Shown piece after piece: positions 35,753 to 47,438 of a stretch of DNA of 64,000 nucleotides. Source of the DNA: Turbatrix aceti (Eukaryota; Nematoda; Chromadorea; Rhabditida; Panagrolaimidae); the NCBI GenBank assembly GCA_963969345.1, contig OZ017769.1, positions 1,426,001-1,490,000 of the forward strand. Direction: 5' to 3'. The notes under the pieces are model-generated. The model searched no databases and was not told the DNA's origin. It worked only from the letters and a program-made list of their open reading frames with translations. A program made the translations under genes and the position numbers. Position 1 is the first letter of the stretch. Each line of letters begins with the position of its first letter.

Positions 35753-35947
35753 CAGGGTTTTTTACGAATTTGACTTTTTGTATCACTCGCTCCGCTCCCG
35801 CTTTTTTATTTTTAAAATTTTCTCGCTCGCTCTGCTCCCTCTCTTTTACTGTTTAAATTTTCTCGCTCGCTCCGCTCCCGCTCCTTATTTCTTCTGTCCC
35901 CCTCAAGAGCGGAGGGGGAGCGGAGCGAAGAGCGGTCGAAAACCCTG
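35753..35947. mobile_element. Miniature hAT-type element, CGCTC family
   Basis: A 195 bp insertion with termini CAGGGTTTTT and (reverse) CAGGGTTTTC, flanked by the exact 8 bp duplication TTAATTTT (35745-35752 and 35948-35955). The other arm of IR2 has a single TTAATTTT at the corresponding place (44172-44179), an empty site proving insertion after the arms duplicated. The interior is made of CTCGCTCCGCTCCCGC words on one side and GAGCGGAGCGAAGAGCGG on the other. No coding capacity. Confidence 0.88.
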
Positions 35948-35975
35948 TTAATTTTCGTGTTGACAGCTTTTGAGC

Positions 35976-36621
35976 GCCGTAGCGTAAACCCTGCAGTATA
36001 ATCTTATTAGTCAATTTTTGGGATGCTCGTAGCTCAGCTCACAGAGCACAAAAAACAAATTGAGTGCCGTTGGGTACCCGACCCAAATACCGCGTTGTCA
36101 AAATTCAGTTTGCCGATGCATCGGCAAACTCAATTTTTATCGTAAGTTTTGTATTTTTTACGGATTTGACGTTTATTTGGGACGAGGAATTTTTTTTAAC
36201 CTTTATTTCAAATTTTTCAGATAATTGCGGTGAGTTTTGTTACAAAAAATTGAAAAAAAATTTCTTTGACTCAGATTTTTTTTAGCATTTTTTCGTAAGT
36301 TCTTTTTATACATACTAAAAAATGGGAACAAAAAATTTCTATTTTTTCATTTTTTTTGGTAACGGTAAGTATTTTTTTAATATGGACTGATTAAATTTTG
36401 TTTCTTTGATTTTTTTTTTGTGTTGTGTTTCTTCTAATATAACATTTTTTTCTTATGCTGAGTACAGAATTTCATCCTCTGTCCGGCAAAATTTTTTACT
36501 CAACCAACAATGCACAACTATTGTATTTACTCACACCAAAAAGCACAATACGTCAATTTTCTACCAGTTATCCTAACCAAGAAACACTATTCAGTACATT
36601 AGAGGAAAAATTTAAAAGTCA
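35976..36621. other. Intergenic between IR2 left arm and 6C-TM gene 2
   Basis: AT-rich to about 36456 with nothing recognisable, then the duplicated 3' flank of gene 2. Confidence 0.5.
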
Positions 36622-37675
36622 TTAGCCTTTCGTCTTAGACCTCTTGCTGGCCTTAGACATGGTGGTGCTGGCCTTGGTGGTGCTGGCCTTGGTATTGCTG
36701 GCCTTAGTGCTAGCTTTGGTGGCCTGGGTCGCTTGGGTTCCTTGGGTCTTGGAACCCTTGGTCCCCATGGTCGTCTGGGAAGTCTTGGTGTGAGTATCAC
36801 TAGTCTCAGTTCCGTCAGCGGCCGTTTTAGAAGTCTTCTGTTTCTTTGATTTAGTCGTTGTATTACCTCCAGTCGTAGTCGTAAGCCCATTCGCACGAAG
36901 AGCTTTCTTGGAGCAGGTTATGTAGTACAACACACCGAAGATCACCACCATGATAACGAGCGTTCCAATTATTGCGAGCATGACGTACAAGGCTAAAAAA
37001 GAATTTTAGATGTTTTTTTTTATTTAGGTTGAACTTACTTTCATTCTGTTTTATACTTGCTTGTATTGCAATACGTCGTTCTCTAATCATAGCAGCACCC
37101 TTTACTGGATCTCCAAATTTTGCTAATAATTCAGCTCGATGTCGTCTACACTGCTCTTTTGGTCTATTTTTTTTGATTCTGCACGGAAAGATCCAGCCAT
37201 CCATGTCCTGTTCGCTGACATCAGAAACTGGTTCCGCTTTAAGGTCATCATCGTCGATTTCACCCTGAAATCGTTAATGTGCTGTTCGCGAACTACTAGG
37301 AATATATGACACTCACTATTTCGGGTTGAATCTCACAGACGATGAATCTGAGCTTGTTCACTGCAAACAAAGTTGTACAATCCCATGAACTCCTAAATAG
37401 GACTCACCGAAAACGCCCTTGGCTCTGATTCGTTGATTCGATGCTACGCTGCCCGGTACCGCAGCATTGCAACGTTCAGCGAGGGTAGTCGACGTATCGA
37501 AGTCGTTGCGTACCTTGACGAAGCACCGACCCGATTTCGAAAAAGCATCGAGAGCCTTCTGAAGTCCATGAGAATAGACTTTCGTCGGGCATCTTCTCGT
37601 GTCGCCAAGTGACGACACCAATCCGATGAAGAAGCTGATAGCCGCAGCAAGTGCCAGAAAGTTTGTCGCTTTCAT
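36622..37675 (-). CDS. 6C-TM family gene 2 (recent tandem copy of gene 1)
   Basis: Exons 37675-37408, 37360-37317, 37264-37039 and 36992-36622 give 302 residues. The first three exons are nearly identical to gene 1, including all six cysteines. The tail has diverged by repeat change: it reads TKASNTKASTTKASTTMSK preceded by SKTQGTQATQATKAST, ten residues longer than in gene 1. The pair shows the tail changing while the ectodomain stays fixed. Membrane segment at about 181-205 (MLAIIGTLVIMVVIFGVLYY). Function unknown. Confidence 0.8.
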
Positions 37676-38864
37676 GACAACGAGCCGGACGTCAAGCAGA
37701 AGGTTGTAGTGAGCAGAAGTTTGTAGTGAGCAGAGGTTACAGATATGCAAATTGCTACATGCAATACAAATTTCATAAAAATCCCACGTCCTGCGTCGGA
37801 AGGAATGAATCATGTGCTTGTCCAAACAAAAAACCGCTGATATTTAGCATCAACTTCCCGCATTCGCATGTGATTCATAACGAAAACACAACGGAATTGG
37901 AAGGCTTTGCACGCTAGTGTGTTTTATTGTGTTGCGCTCATTCTGATGCAGTTTATTGTGTTCCGCAGATCTAACTTAGTCATTGTTTTTTGCTAAAATT
38001 TGATTACAGGTAATGGGAAAAATGGCTTCGATTGTGATTCTCTTGCGAGTGCGGGTTACAGTTCGGTTGTAGGTCGTCGATTAGGATTTTTTGCACCTTA
38101 AAAATTCTCTTCCAGAGTTCCCAAATGCCATTGTGCTACTATGACAATTGATACTAAGTAGATTCGTTGACCTACGAAGTTCGCGTCGACATCCATCGAC
38201 CGAGGTCCCAAGGAATCGCATTATGATATTGTATGTAGTGTGTTGTTAATCATTGAGAATGACAGTAAATAAATAAATAAATGAATAAAAGATTCGTTAA
38301 CGTAGATTCGGGACTCGCTAAACTTGGTTTTCAATCAGCCGAAAACCAGACCGAAGCGACGAGAGTAAAAAGAAATCGCGATCAAATCGAATCGAGACAT
38401 TAACGCCTACGTGGACATCATTTGTGCCTCCTAACATTTGGTCTAATGATAACTAATCACTGAGAAACGGTGAAATAAATAAATTGTGTCCCCGATTTTG
38501 CGATGACTTAATTTCTCGACAAATTTTTCTCTTCTTATACGTGCATCCGTCACAACTTTCGTACGTCTGGTCTTCGCTAGTCCCCTCCCCTCCCCTCCTT
38601 TCAGCGCGCGTTGCTTGGTGAATTTTATAATATAAATTACACCTATCTAAAGTTAAAGGAAACGTTAGTACCAGTGCCATAATAACAGTATTGTACACTT
38701 ATTAATCTATACACGGCACATATCACTGTCAGTGTTAAGCATAAAAATTTCTCTTTGCATGCCAATCTGTTTTTATATATTCAGTAGTATCACACTATTT
38801 ACGCACTCAAAAACACACTCTAGTACATTATAAAGAAACAAAACAAATCAGTCGCATCCTTGTC
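37676..38864. other. Intergenic between 6C-TM genes 2 and 3
   Basis: No gene found. A short (AAAT)n run is at about 38268-38287. Confidence 0.5.
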
Positions 38865-39974
38865 TCAATGCCTCTTTCTTCTCTTCTTTGATGACGAATA
38901 AGAAGACCTGCGTGACTTCTTCGAGACAGTTGATAGAGTACTTTTCTTTGAATACAGAGACATGGTCCTGGTTTTTGACTTAGTATCATCTTCGTCGGCA
39001 TCATTGCGAAGTTTTTTCAGAAGCTTGCGTTTCTTTTTCTTTTTCCTCTTTGCTTCCTCAACCGTAGCTGTGCCATCGGCATTGGTCGTGCCATCGGTAT
39101 TAGTCGTGTCATCACCGGCGGGCGTAGCTGCACCCTCCTTTCGACGACGCTTTTTTCCACTCTTATTCTTCGATAAAAAGATGCCGAAGAATACAATCAA
39201 TATCAGAATTATGGCAACAATGCTGCCGACGATTGCGAAGATGCCAATCATCGCTGAAACATAAATATATATTATGATTGTTTTCGATAGGGGGAGGAGG
39301 CAAACTTACTATCATTTCCACTGTTCATTTGGGCTAGCAGAGTATCTCGTCGTCGTTTTAGTAACCTCTTAGCTTGTTCTTTGCCTCCCAGTTTATTTGT
39401 TAGACCTAATCGAATGTTTTTACACTCCGCTGCTGATTTATGATACTTGAATGGCTTAATGCATGCTTTCATATATGCATCCATTTCATCCGTATGAATA
39501 GTAGTTTTATGTTTTGTGTCAACTGGAACGACGCCAAGGTTGTCGTCAGAATTTTCAGTCTGAAACGGTTAATGCACGGTTGGTAAACATATTACTAAAG
39601 GTAAATGCCATTTACCTTTACCGGTTGAATCTCACAGACGATGTAGTTGACTTTATTGACTGTAAAACGAAAGTGCCATAACCCAATTTACCTCAACTTT
39701 TTATCTTACCGAAATTGCCCTGAGCATCGATCTGTTGATCCGTTACAACACTACCGGGCACAGCTGCGCTACAGCGTTCATTTGGCGTTGTCGACGGGGC
39801 GTTGTCGTTGAGTACCATTACGAAGCACCGATTTGAAATTGCAAATACATCAAGGTTATTCTGAAGTCCAAACGAATAGACCGTCCTTGGGCATCTTACG
39901 TCGTTCAGTGACGAAACCAATCCAGCCAACAGGCTGACTGTTACAGCCAGTGTCTGAAAGTATGTCGCATTCAT
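38865..39974 (-). CDS. 6C-TM family gene 3
   Basis: Exons 39974-39710, 39659-39616, 39559-39310 and 39253-38865 give 315 residues, with the same phases (1,0,1) and same 44 bp second exon as genes 1 and 2. The signal peptide is MNATYFQTLAVTVSLLAGLVSS. Cysteines: VRCPRTV, NRCFVMV, ERCSAAV, YIVCEIQP, and CIKPFKYHKSAAEC. Membrane segment about 188-212 (IFAIVGSIVAIILILIVFFGIF). The tail is extremely basic (KRKKKKKRKLLKKLR) with a TNTDGTTNADGTA repeat and ends in a Ser/Lys/Arg cluster. It is the diverged third member of subfamily I. Function unknown. Confidence 0.78.
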
Positions 39975-40220
39975 GGTAACGAGCAGAACGCGAATGCACA
40001 ACTCAAAACGTATCTTTAGCAGACTTACTTACATGCATGCAAATTAATATTTGCAATATGCATAACTTGTACTAAAATTAGTCTATTGTGGGAACTGCGT
40101 AGACGTCACATCGTCGGCAGGAAGGATCAGGTGTTGGGAAATTTTTACTTTCTCCGGACAAGGAAACGCGGATTCAGGTAGATCCGACATCCCAATTCTC
40201 AGTGCAAAAAGTTTGTTGCA

Positions 40221-41637
40221 ATGAATGCGGTGATCTTTTTGGCATGGGCTGTCATCGTAAGCCTTTGCTTACAGCCGGTAGCGTCGAGTGGTAGCAGAGG
40301 ATGTCCGGCAACGTTTTACTCCACCGATCTGGGCTTGGACCTGGCTGTGTTCTCGTTGTCATCTGAGACGCGGCTGGTCGAGGAATACGGCGAACGGTGC
40401 TACGCCATGGTTCCAAACGATAGAAAGAAGCCCAATCTCGCCCGCTCATGCAAAACCGCTGTCGAAGGAAGCGAGCCGGGCCGTCTCGGTACGCCCGAGC
40501 TCCAACACCTCTTTGGTGAGTTTTGAAATCCAAAAGGGCGTAGATGAACTGATTGGCTGTTTTTCAGTCAAATCGCTGCTTCGAGAGGAAAATATAGAAT
40601 CCGCTTCCGGTGTGGTTCTCGTGTTTGGAGAAGAGAACAACGCTGGTGGCGCCTCGCCCAGGATTCTGACGCTGGGTAAGTGACCCTTACAGGTGACGGC
40701 AGGTGATAGGTAACTTCCCTGTTTCAGCCTTGGGTGAGGGTGGTGCTTCTCAATTCTCATTTCTGCCGGTCAAGGAAGCAATCGAGAAGGCAAGCTACGT
40801 CGTGTGCGAGGCCACACCTGACCAGGTTAGCAAAACTTGATGATGATTTTGGATCTTTTTATTTTTGCAGCTCAACTCTCAAACTTTGAAACCAGAATTA
40901 GTCGACGATGCTGCAGTGCAGGGAGGTAATATGCTGCTTAACTATCTCAAGATATGCGTTCCGATTAAGCAGTTTCCATCCAAATGTGACCAAATGCGTA
41001 GTGCGTTGATAGAAAGATATGGCAAAAAAAGTATTGATGAAAAAGTTGAAAGGAGAAAAAAACAAATTTTGACTAAAGAAAAGGAGGAGAAGGACTCTAA
41101 TGTACGTCGAACTAGTAAGTAGAACAGGTAAAAAATATTTGTACCTGTATCCATCCCGTTTCAGATTTGATAATTTTCTTTATTGTCTGCGGAGCTGCTG
41201 GCGGACTTATTTTGGCATTTGCTCTCTTCTTCCTGGGTTACCGCTTCAAGTATAGAAGCAAGTTGTTCCCGAACTTAAACCCTACGCATGTTCATCGGTC
41301 AAAAAAGAAAAAACGCAGGTCGGTCAAAAAATCCCGTAAACATCGAGACAAAAACGTAAATCAAGAAGAGCCGCAGCCTGAGGATAAAACATCCACGTCA
41401 AAATCGAAGAAAAGCACTAATTCAATCAAATCTAGCATGTCAAAAAAAGAGGAATCGGTAATGTCAAAGAAAGGTGATCCGGTAATGTCAAAGAAAGATG
41501 ATCCGGTTATGTCAAAAAAAGATGATCCGGTTATGTCAAAGAAAGATGATCCGGCAATGTCAAAGAAAGATGACCCGGTAATTTCAAAGAAAGATGATTT
41601 GGTAATGTCAAAGAATACAACAAGAAACGACATCTAA
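40221..41637 (+). CDS. 6C-TM family gene 4 (SKKDDPVM-repeat tail)
   Basis: Exons 40221-40515, 40568-40675, 40728-40825, 40871-41114 and 41165-41637 (phases 1,1,0,1) give 405 residues. The signal peptide ends near VASS. Cysteines: RGCPATF, ERCYAMV, RSCKTAV, YVVCEATP and CVPIKQFPSKC. Exon 2 (EENIESASGVVLVFGEENN) is a symmetric phase 1-1 exon missing from subfamily I. Membrane segment about 249-273 (IIFFIVCGAAGGLILAFALFFLGY). The tail is Lys/Arg-rich, then carries about seven copies of the 8-residue repeat SKKDDPVM, encoded by a 24 bp minisatellite. It is the only plus-strand member, head-on to gene 5. Function unknown. Confidence 0.8.
41440..41620. repeat. 24 bp coding minisatellite in 6C-TM gene 4
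   Basis: Units of ATGTCAAAGAAAGATGATCC-GGTA type, about seven copies, in frame, with few substitutions. Confidence 0.8.
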
Positions 41638-42064
41638 TTTTTTTATTTTTTTGGAATGTATTTTTGACGTAGTAAATGATACTCGGTAGTTGTGTAAAAA
41701 ACATTGCGATGACTTTTCCAGCGAAACGCATGCCGGAATTATTATTTTTGTTGTTTGTTGCACAAAAAAATAGGAAGATTTTGGAAAATTTTATTTTTGG
41801 CACCTCTTTATGGCCTCTGATCATGATTCCTTGTAACATATTTTCGTGTAGTTTTTGTGAGTCTAACTTAGCTGTCAAGAATTGTTTTTTGCTGTTAAAA
41901 AGATAATAAATATCGACCTCGTTCACCAGTGTTCCCCAAAATACTCCAACGCTTGGTCCATCGTTAACCGCACATTTATCAAAAATAATCAGCAAACGAA
42001 AAATAAACTCGGAAATAAATATGTCGTTAGGATACCGCAATACCCAGTATATATTAGCGACGCT
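41638..42064. other. Intergenic between convergent genes 4 and 5
   Basis: AT-rich 3' flanks. Nothing recognisable. Confidence 0.5.
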
Positions 42065-43482
42065 TTATTCATCATCATCACCACCACCACCCTTTGTAGT
42101 GGCGTCCTTTCTTTTACTACGCAGATACTTGCGAAGCTTTCTCTTCTTCTTCTTATTCTTCGTAGAATAAAATGACGCTCCTGTTACACCGGTTGCACCG
42201 GTTGCACCGGTTACACCGGTTGCACCGGTTGCACCGGTTGCCCCGGTTGCACCGGTCATTGTCGGTGCCATCGTTGTAGAGGCGTTGGTCATTCCAGTGG
42301 CACTCGTAGTAGCACTCGTAGTGGAACTACCCTTAGCACGCTTAGAGCTCTTACTCTTAGAGTGCCTAGACTTAGTGTTCTTAGTACGGCGGTGGCGGCG
42401 GGTTGCGGTAAATCGGCGTTCCTTGCAGGACAACCGGAAGTTTAAGCAAACGTAGACTATAACAAAAAAGAAAATGACTGCCGCAGCAGCTCCACTAACG
42501 GCAAAGATCGTAATTAGCACTAGAAATTTTAGTTCAAAATATAACTGTAAAATTTTGAAAGTCAGACTTACACTTTTTATGCTTGTCGTCATCTCTATCC
42601 TTTGCTTCTTTTTTTAACACCATGCTTCTTCTTTGAGCGATAGCTTTATCAAGATCAGCCTTGTCGAACAGGGAATTCAAATCGCTCAACAGACCCGGAC
42701 AACCCTTTCTCAGTACTTTTGCTGCTCTTGGCCTTGGTTTCGGAACACAATATACTAGATAACGGGTGAGCCTTTTTCTCTTATTTCCACCTTGAACCAA
42801 TTCTGGTTGCAGAGTATCGACGTCAATCTACAAAATTAAAAACATTTGAAGGCTTAAAAGCGTCGTAGATTGCTCACCTGGTCAGGCGTGGCCTCGCACA
42901 CGACGTAGCTTGCCTTCTCGATTGCTTCCTTGACCGGCAGAAATGAGAATTGAGAAGCACCACCCTCACCCAAGGCTGAAACAGGGAAGTTACCTATCAC
43001 CTGCCGTCACCTGTAAGGGTCACTTACCCAGCGTCAGAATCCTGGGCGAGGCGCCACCAGCGTTGTTCTCTTCTCCAAACACGAGAACCACACCGGAAGC
43101 GGATTCTATATTTTCCTCTCGAAGCAGCGATTTGACTGAAAAACAGCCAAACAGTTCATCTACGCCCTTTTGGATTTCAAAACTCACCAAAGAGGTGTTG
43201 GAGCTCGGGCGTACCGAGACGGCCCGGCTCGCTTCCTTCGACAGCGGTTTTGCATGAGCGGGCGAGATTGGGCTTCTTTCTGTCGTTTGGAACCATGGCG
43301 TAGCACCGTTCGCCGTATTCCTCGACCAGCTGCGTTTCAGATGACAACGAGAACACAGCCAGGTCCAAGCCCAGATCGGTGGAGTAAAACGTTGCCGGAC
43401 ATCCTCTGCTACCACTCGACGCTACCGGCTGTAAGCAAAGGCTTACGATGAAAGCCCATGCAAAAAAGATCGAAGCCTTCAT
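42065..43482 (-). CDS. 6C-TM family gene 5 (collagen-like GATGATG tail)
   Basis: Exons 43482-43188, 43135-43028, 42975-42878, 42827-42572 and 42519-42065 (phases 1,1,0,1) give 403 residues. Exons 1-3 are almost identical to gene 4 in inverted orientation (coordinates sum to 83703), but exons 4 and 5 are unrelated in sequence apart from the C-x-C pair (CVPKPRPRAAKVLRKGC) and the membrane segment (about 254-278, ITIFAVSGAAAAVIFFFVIVYVC). The tail carries a GAT/GVT three-residue repeat from a 9 bp minisatellite (about 42180-42260), then KKKKRKLRKYLRSKRK and an acidic GGGGDDDE end. The 5' part is thus homogenised while the 3' part is swapped. Confidence 0.8.
42178..42262. repeat. 9 bp coding minisatellite in 6C-TM gene 5
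   Basis: CACCGGTTG units, about nine in tandem, in frame (Gly-Ala-Thr / Gly-Val-Thr on the minus strand). Confidence 0.8.
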
Positions 43483-44149
43483 GGCAGCAAACTACACGAA
43501 CTGAAAATTGAGTAGTCAATTTGACACAAAAAGAATTATGCTGATTTTTGCGGAAAGCGTGCTAATTTAGGTCTTTTGGACTATTTGAATGCATAATTCC
43601 CATCAGAGCAAAAATGTGATAAAAACCGGTTTCCCTCGATAGTGCTGGCAAGTTGCTGCTGCAACTGTTCAACCCAGTCAGTCGAAAACATTTTTTTAAT
43701 CGTGGCCAAAAAACGGTGATCTAGTATAGGCGGTAGCATTTATCTGCCTGATTCATGAAAAAATCTACATGAAAAAATCGACGAGCTTCAAAATTGAAGA
43801 CTTTGAATTACTTTTTTTTTTGCAAATCCAAAGCTCAAAGGCTCTTAGAGCATCCAAGCGGCACACAAATACTTGCGAGCAACCTTTTTTCTTGAAGTTC
43901 TGCGGAACCTTTTACGGAACCTTTTTATGCCCAAGGTTTCTGCTCCTGCTCCGTTGTTTGTGATGTTTATCCATACGTGGAGTGGTAGCCAAAAGTTTGA
44001 TTTTGCTATGAAAAGTTTATACTGAAAATTTCAGTTGCACCGCTTATGATCTTACAAAGTTACGGTAGTCAGAAATCACGTTTTTGCCATTTCTGACGAT
44101 TTTTGGCACATTCTAGCTGACGAAAAACGTTATTTTCGAAATCAATGTG
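43483..44149. other. Intergenic between gene 5 and IR2 right arm
   Basis: The first 80 bp match the 5' flank of gene 6. The rest shows no recognisable feature. Confidence 0.45.
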
Positions 44150-46312
44150 GCGATCAAAAGCTATCAACACGAAAATTAAGCATGAAATAAAATAAAAACC
44201 TGTATTGTATTGTAGCAAAATATCTCGGCTTTATTTTCAAAAAAGTTGTGCCCTTCTTCATCTTCATTAAACGCGCTCATAATAAATTGGGCAAGTCCCT
44301 CTAAAAAAATTCATGTCTGTTGAGAAAAAGTACAAAAATGTTGGAAGCAATCGGAACTTCAAAACAACATTCGTGCTGTGCTGTGGCCGGTTAGAGGAAA
44401 AAGGACAACGAAAAGCGAATCGGTAACGATAAACTAGGGCAGCGCCATTAGATTCACACTATCCGCTTGTCGAATTTGCTCGCACTATTGCCGATACAGG
44501 GATAGGGGCTGGGAAAATGAACGCGACGGACATAAAATAATAAATGCCGCGCAATGCGCTTTTTCAGGTGAACGTTCCAATCATGGCATTCCGTCCCTCT
44601 TATTGGCCAGAGCACGGCACAAATGTCGCTTTGAATTTACGATTGCTTTCAAATCAAGGTATTGCATTTTGTTTCTTTGGCACAGACGGTGAGAGCGATC
44701 GCAGCACAACAAGGTGTGCGTCTCCATTAATCTTGCGCAGGAGCAGACGCACCTGTGTCCTAAGCAAATCGTTTTCGCGACACAACTTCGTGCCACAAAC
44801 CGCCGTTGTTTGTACAAAAACATGCGCACACAACAGTGTGTCCACCAAACGCCTGGAATCACATCGCTTATTCAGTAAAAAAGGACACAAAGTCGTTTGC
44901 ATGCATTGCACCCTCCTCTCATTGTAAGCTTTGCTCGTTTAGGTATGAATGTTGCCTAGCTAGGACGCACCATAAAGTGTGGTGAATGACAATGGAAAAC
45001 GACACATTTTTCGTGTGCCACTGAATGCGATCGCTGTGTGTGTCCGTGCCGAGAAACAAAATGCAATACCTTGTTCCAAATAAATGAAGATGTCACAAAT
45101 TTTTTTTGAAAATAGAGCCGAGATATTTTGCTACAGCCTTCAGACATCCTTGCCTGCATGCAAAATGTAAGTTTTTGGAAAAAATTGAAAACCGAGCTAA
45201 CTTTCTTGATTTTTAGGCCCAATCGGCTTCACGAGGACGACTTCATCAGCAAGCGAGAGGCAGCGGTGAAATCGACGTTGACGGCGACGACATGATCATC
45301 TTCAAGCGATGAAACTTCTTCCGAAGCTGCAATCAAGACGTCCGGCGTGAACACCGTGCAATCACTAGAAGTTCATCAGAAGAAGCACACAGAAGCAACA
45401 AAACCGCGGAAGAATACCATGCGATATCAGCGGATCATTTTTTTCATCATTGATAATTGTATGTTTTGATTTTTTTGTTATTTGTGTTTTTTTTGCGAAT
45501 TTGGACAATAAAAATGTGAAAAGTGAGAAAATGTGGTATACCTAGGTAAAATGAAGGGACGGGCAACGCGAAAAGCGCGGTAAAAGCGTTACCCGGGTAA
45601 ACCAAGTTTGACCCAAGTAGAATTAATTCTACTTGGGTAAAAACTTGATTTTACTTGCGTCAAAAATTGGTAAATTTTTTTTCATTGCGTTTCTGCGAGA
45701 TTTAAAAAAAATTAAAAAAATTCATTATGAATTTTATTAGCAATCAAAATTCCAGCCAGATTGTTAGCTATTTTCTCAGACTGCTTTGAAGCCAGTTTGG
45801 TGCCATTTGCAGTGGTTTTAGCTCGTTTAGTCGTGCCCGGATCGATTTGATTGTCGTTCGAGTCAGTCATTTTTTTTTACCCTTGGTGATGCCATTGGTG
45901 GTCGGTTCTGCCGCGGCCTCTGTGGCCTCTTCTTCAGCTTGCTCCCAGTCATATGGTTCATGCGGTCGGATGAACTGCTATTCAACTGACAACGATTTGA
46001 CGACGCACCGAATGCTCTATGCCAACGCGTTACTGTGCCGAGAAGTATTTTTCCCGCCAAAAATTCAAACACACAGTTCGTTTACCGTAATGAGGTCAAC
46101 ATTCAAACCTGTTGCCACTCTTCAGGAATGTGCGAACCGATGAGTCGATTCGCGACGCGCTTGCCGAATGCAGCTATGCCAATGTTTTACTGTGCCGAGA
46201 AGTATTTTTCCCGCCAAAAATTTAAACACACAGCTCGTTTATCGTATTGAATTCAACAGTAAATTTTTCCCGCCAAAAAATTATGATCATCATGTATACG
46301 ATCCCTGCTTGT
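44150..46312. repeat. Right arm of inverted repeat IR2
   Basis: Reverse complement of 33653-35975 minus the inserted element. It contains the second 28 bp palindrome and the tandem GGCGGGAAAAATA blocks. Part of it (about 44916-45190) recurs directly downstream at 46778-47125. Confidence 0.8.
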
Positions 46313-46410
46313 ATCCCAATTAATTTTACAAGTTGCGCGTTCTGCGACTTTTCCGTTGTTGAGCAGTCTCAACACGAATGTTGCGTCGCAGCGCACGGCT
46401 TACTCTCATT

Positions 46411-46777
46411 CAGGGTGGCGAAGAGGGGATTCCCATGGGAGTCCCATGGGAAATATACCGGGAATTATCCCGGGATTCCCATCTATCACGGGATAATTCC
46501 CCACGGAATTTTGAAAACGCGCGATCCCGCCTAAAATATCACCGTTATTTTACGCAGGAGCGTGCTTTTTTCTTTCAAATTAGGGAAATGATTTTATTTT
46601 CATTCTTAATTTTATTCAATTAATAAAATAAGTGTGTTTTTGGATATCTTTTTTGTATGAACATGTACTTTTTTAAATGTACCAAAAAATACCCCCGGGG
46701 ACTCCCATGGGACTCCCATGGGAATCCCATGGGATAATTCCCCTATTTCTAATTCCCATGGGAGTTTCGCCACCCTG
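46411..46777. mobile_element. Non-autonomous hAT-type element, CCCATGGGA family
   Basis: A 367 bp element with termini CAGGGTGGCGAA at both ends in inverted orientation, flanked by the exact 8 bp duplication CTCTCATT (46403-46410 and 46778-46785). The IR2 right arm has single CTCTCATT at the homologous place (44916-44923). Subterminal regions are arrays of the palindromic word CCCATGGGA and variants such as CCCGGGA. No transposase. Confidence 0.87.
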
Positions 46778-47125
46778 CTCTCATTGTATGCTTTGCTCGT
46801 TTAGGTATGAATGTTGCCTAGCTAGGACGCACCATAAAGTGTGGTGAATGACAATGGAAAACGACACATTTTTCGTGTGCCACTGAATGCGATCGCTGTG
46901 TCTGTCCGTGCCGAGAAACAAAATGCGATACCACCAAATACGTAGTGTCAACATTCTTGTACTTCTTCTCAACATACATGAATTTTTTTGGAGAGGCTTG
47001 CACAAATTATTATTTACTATGAGCGCGTTCAATGATGTCACAAATTTTTTTTGAAAATAGAGCCGAGATATTTTGCTACAGCCTTCAGATATTCTTGCCT
47101 GCATGCAAAATGTAAGTTTTGGAAA
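46778..47125. repeat. Third partial copy of IR2 arm sequence
   Basis: Matches about 44916-45190 directly (TATGAATGTTGCCTAGCTAGG and onwards), with an inserted block (about 46926-47032) that resembles the 35600-35670 part of the other arm. It is a scrambled duplicate rather than a simple copy. Confidence 0.65.
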
Positions 47126-47438
47126 AAAATTGAAAACCGAGCTAATTTTTCATCAGAAGTTTCTTGATGTAATTTCTAAATGTATTCTTCCGTTGCGCCT
47201 TGCCGCAAGTTCCGGACACTATCGAATGGTGAACCTTAGTTGCTTTTTTTTCACAAAAACATTTGGAATGCATTTTTTCAAACAAAGTTACAGTATATTT
47301 TTATACAAACGAGGACTTATTCATCAGCGAACAAAACATATATATAGTTGTTAAAAAATCAATCGCTGCCCAGTATTATATCAGCTACGCCTTAGTCTTC
47401 ATCAGAACCATCCTTTCCTCGACGACGCCGAAGCCTGC

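Larger units (their letters stand above)
33653..35975. repeat. Left arm of inverted repeat IR2
   Basis: Reverse complement of about 44150-46312; paired positions sum to about 79939. Divergence is a few percent, with indels, so IR2 is older than IR1. Internally, the block GGCGGGAAAAATACTTCTCGG..GTAACGCG occurs twice in tandem (about 33690-33775 and 33850-33925). A 28 bp perfect palindrome (34302-34329, ACCCAAGTAGAATT half-site) lies in the arm. No coding capacity is convincing on either strand. It is interrupted by a small hAT-type element at 35753-35947. Confidence 0.8.
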
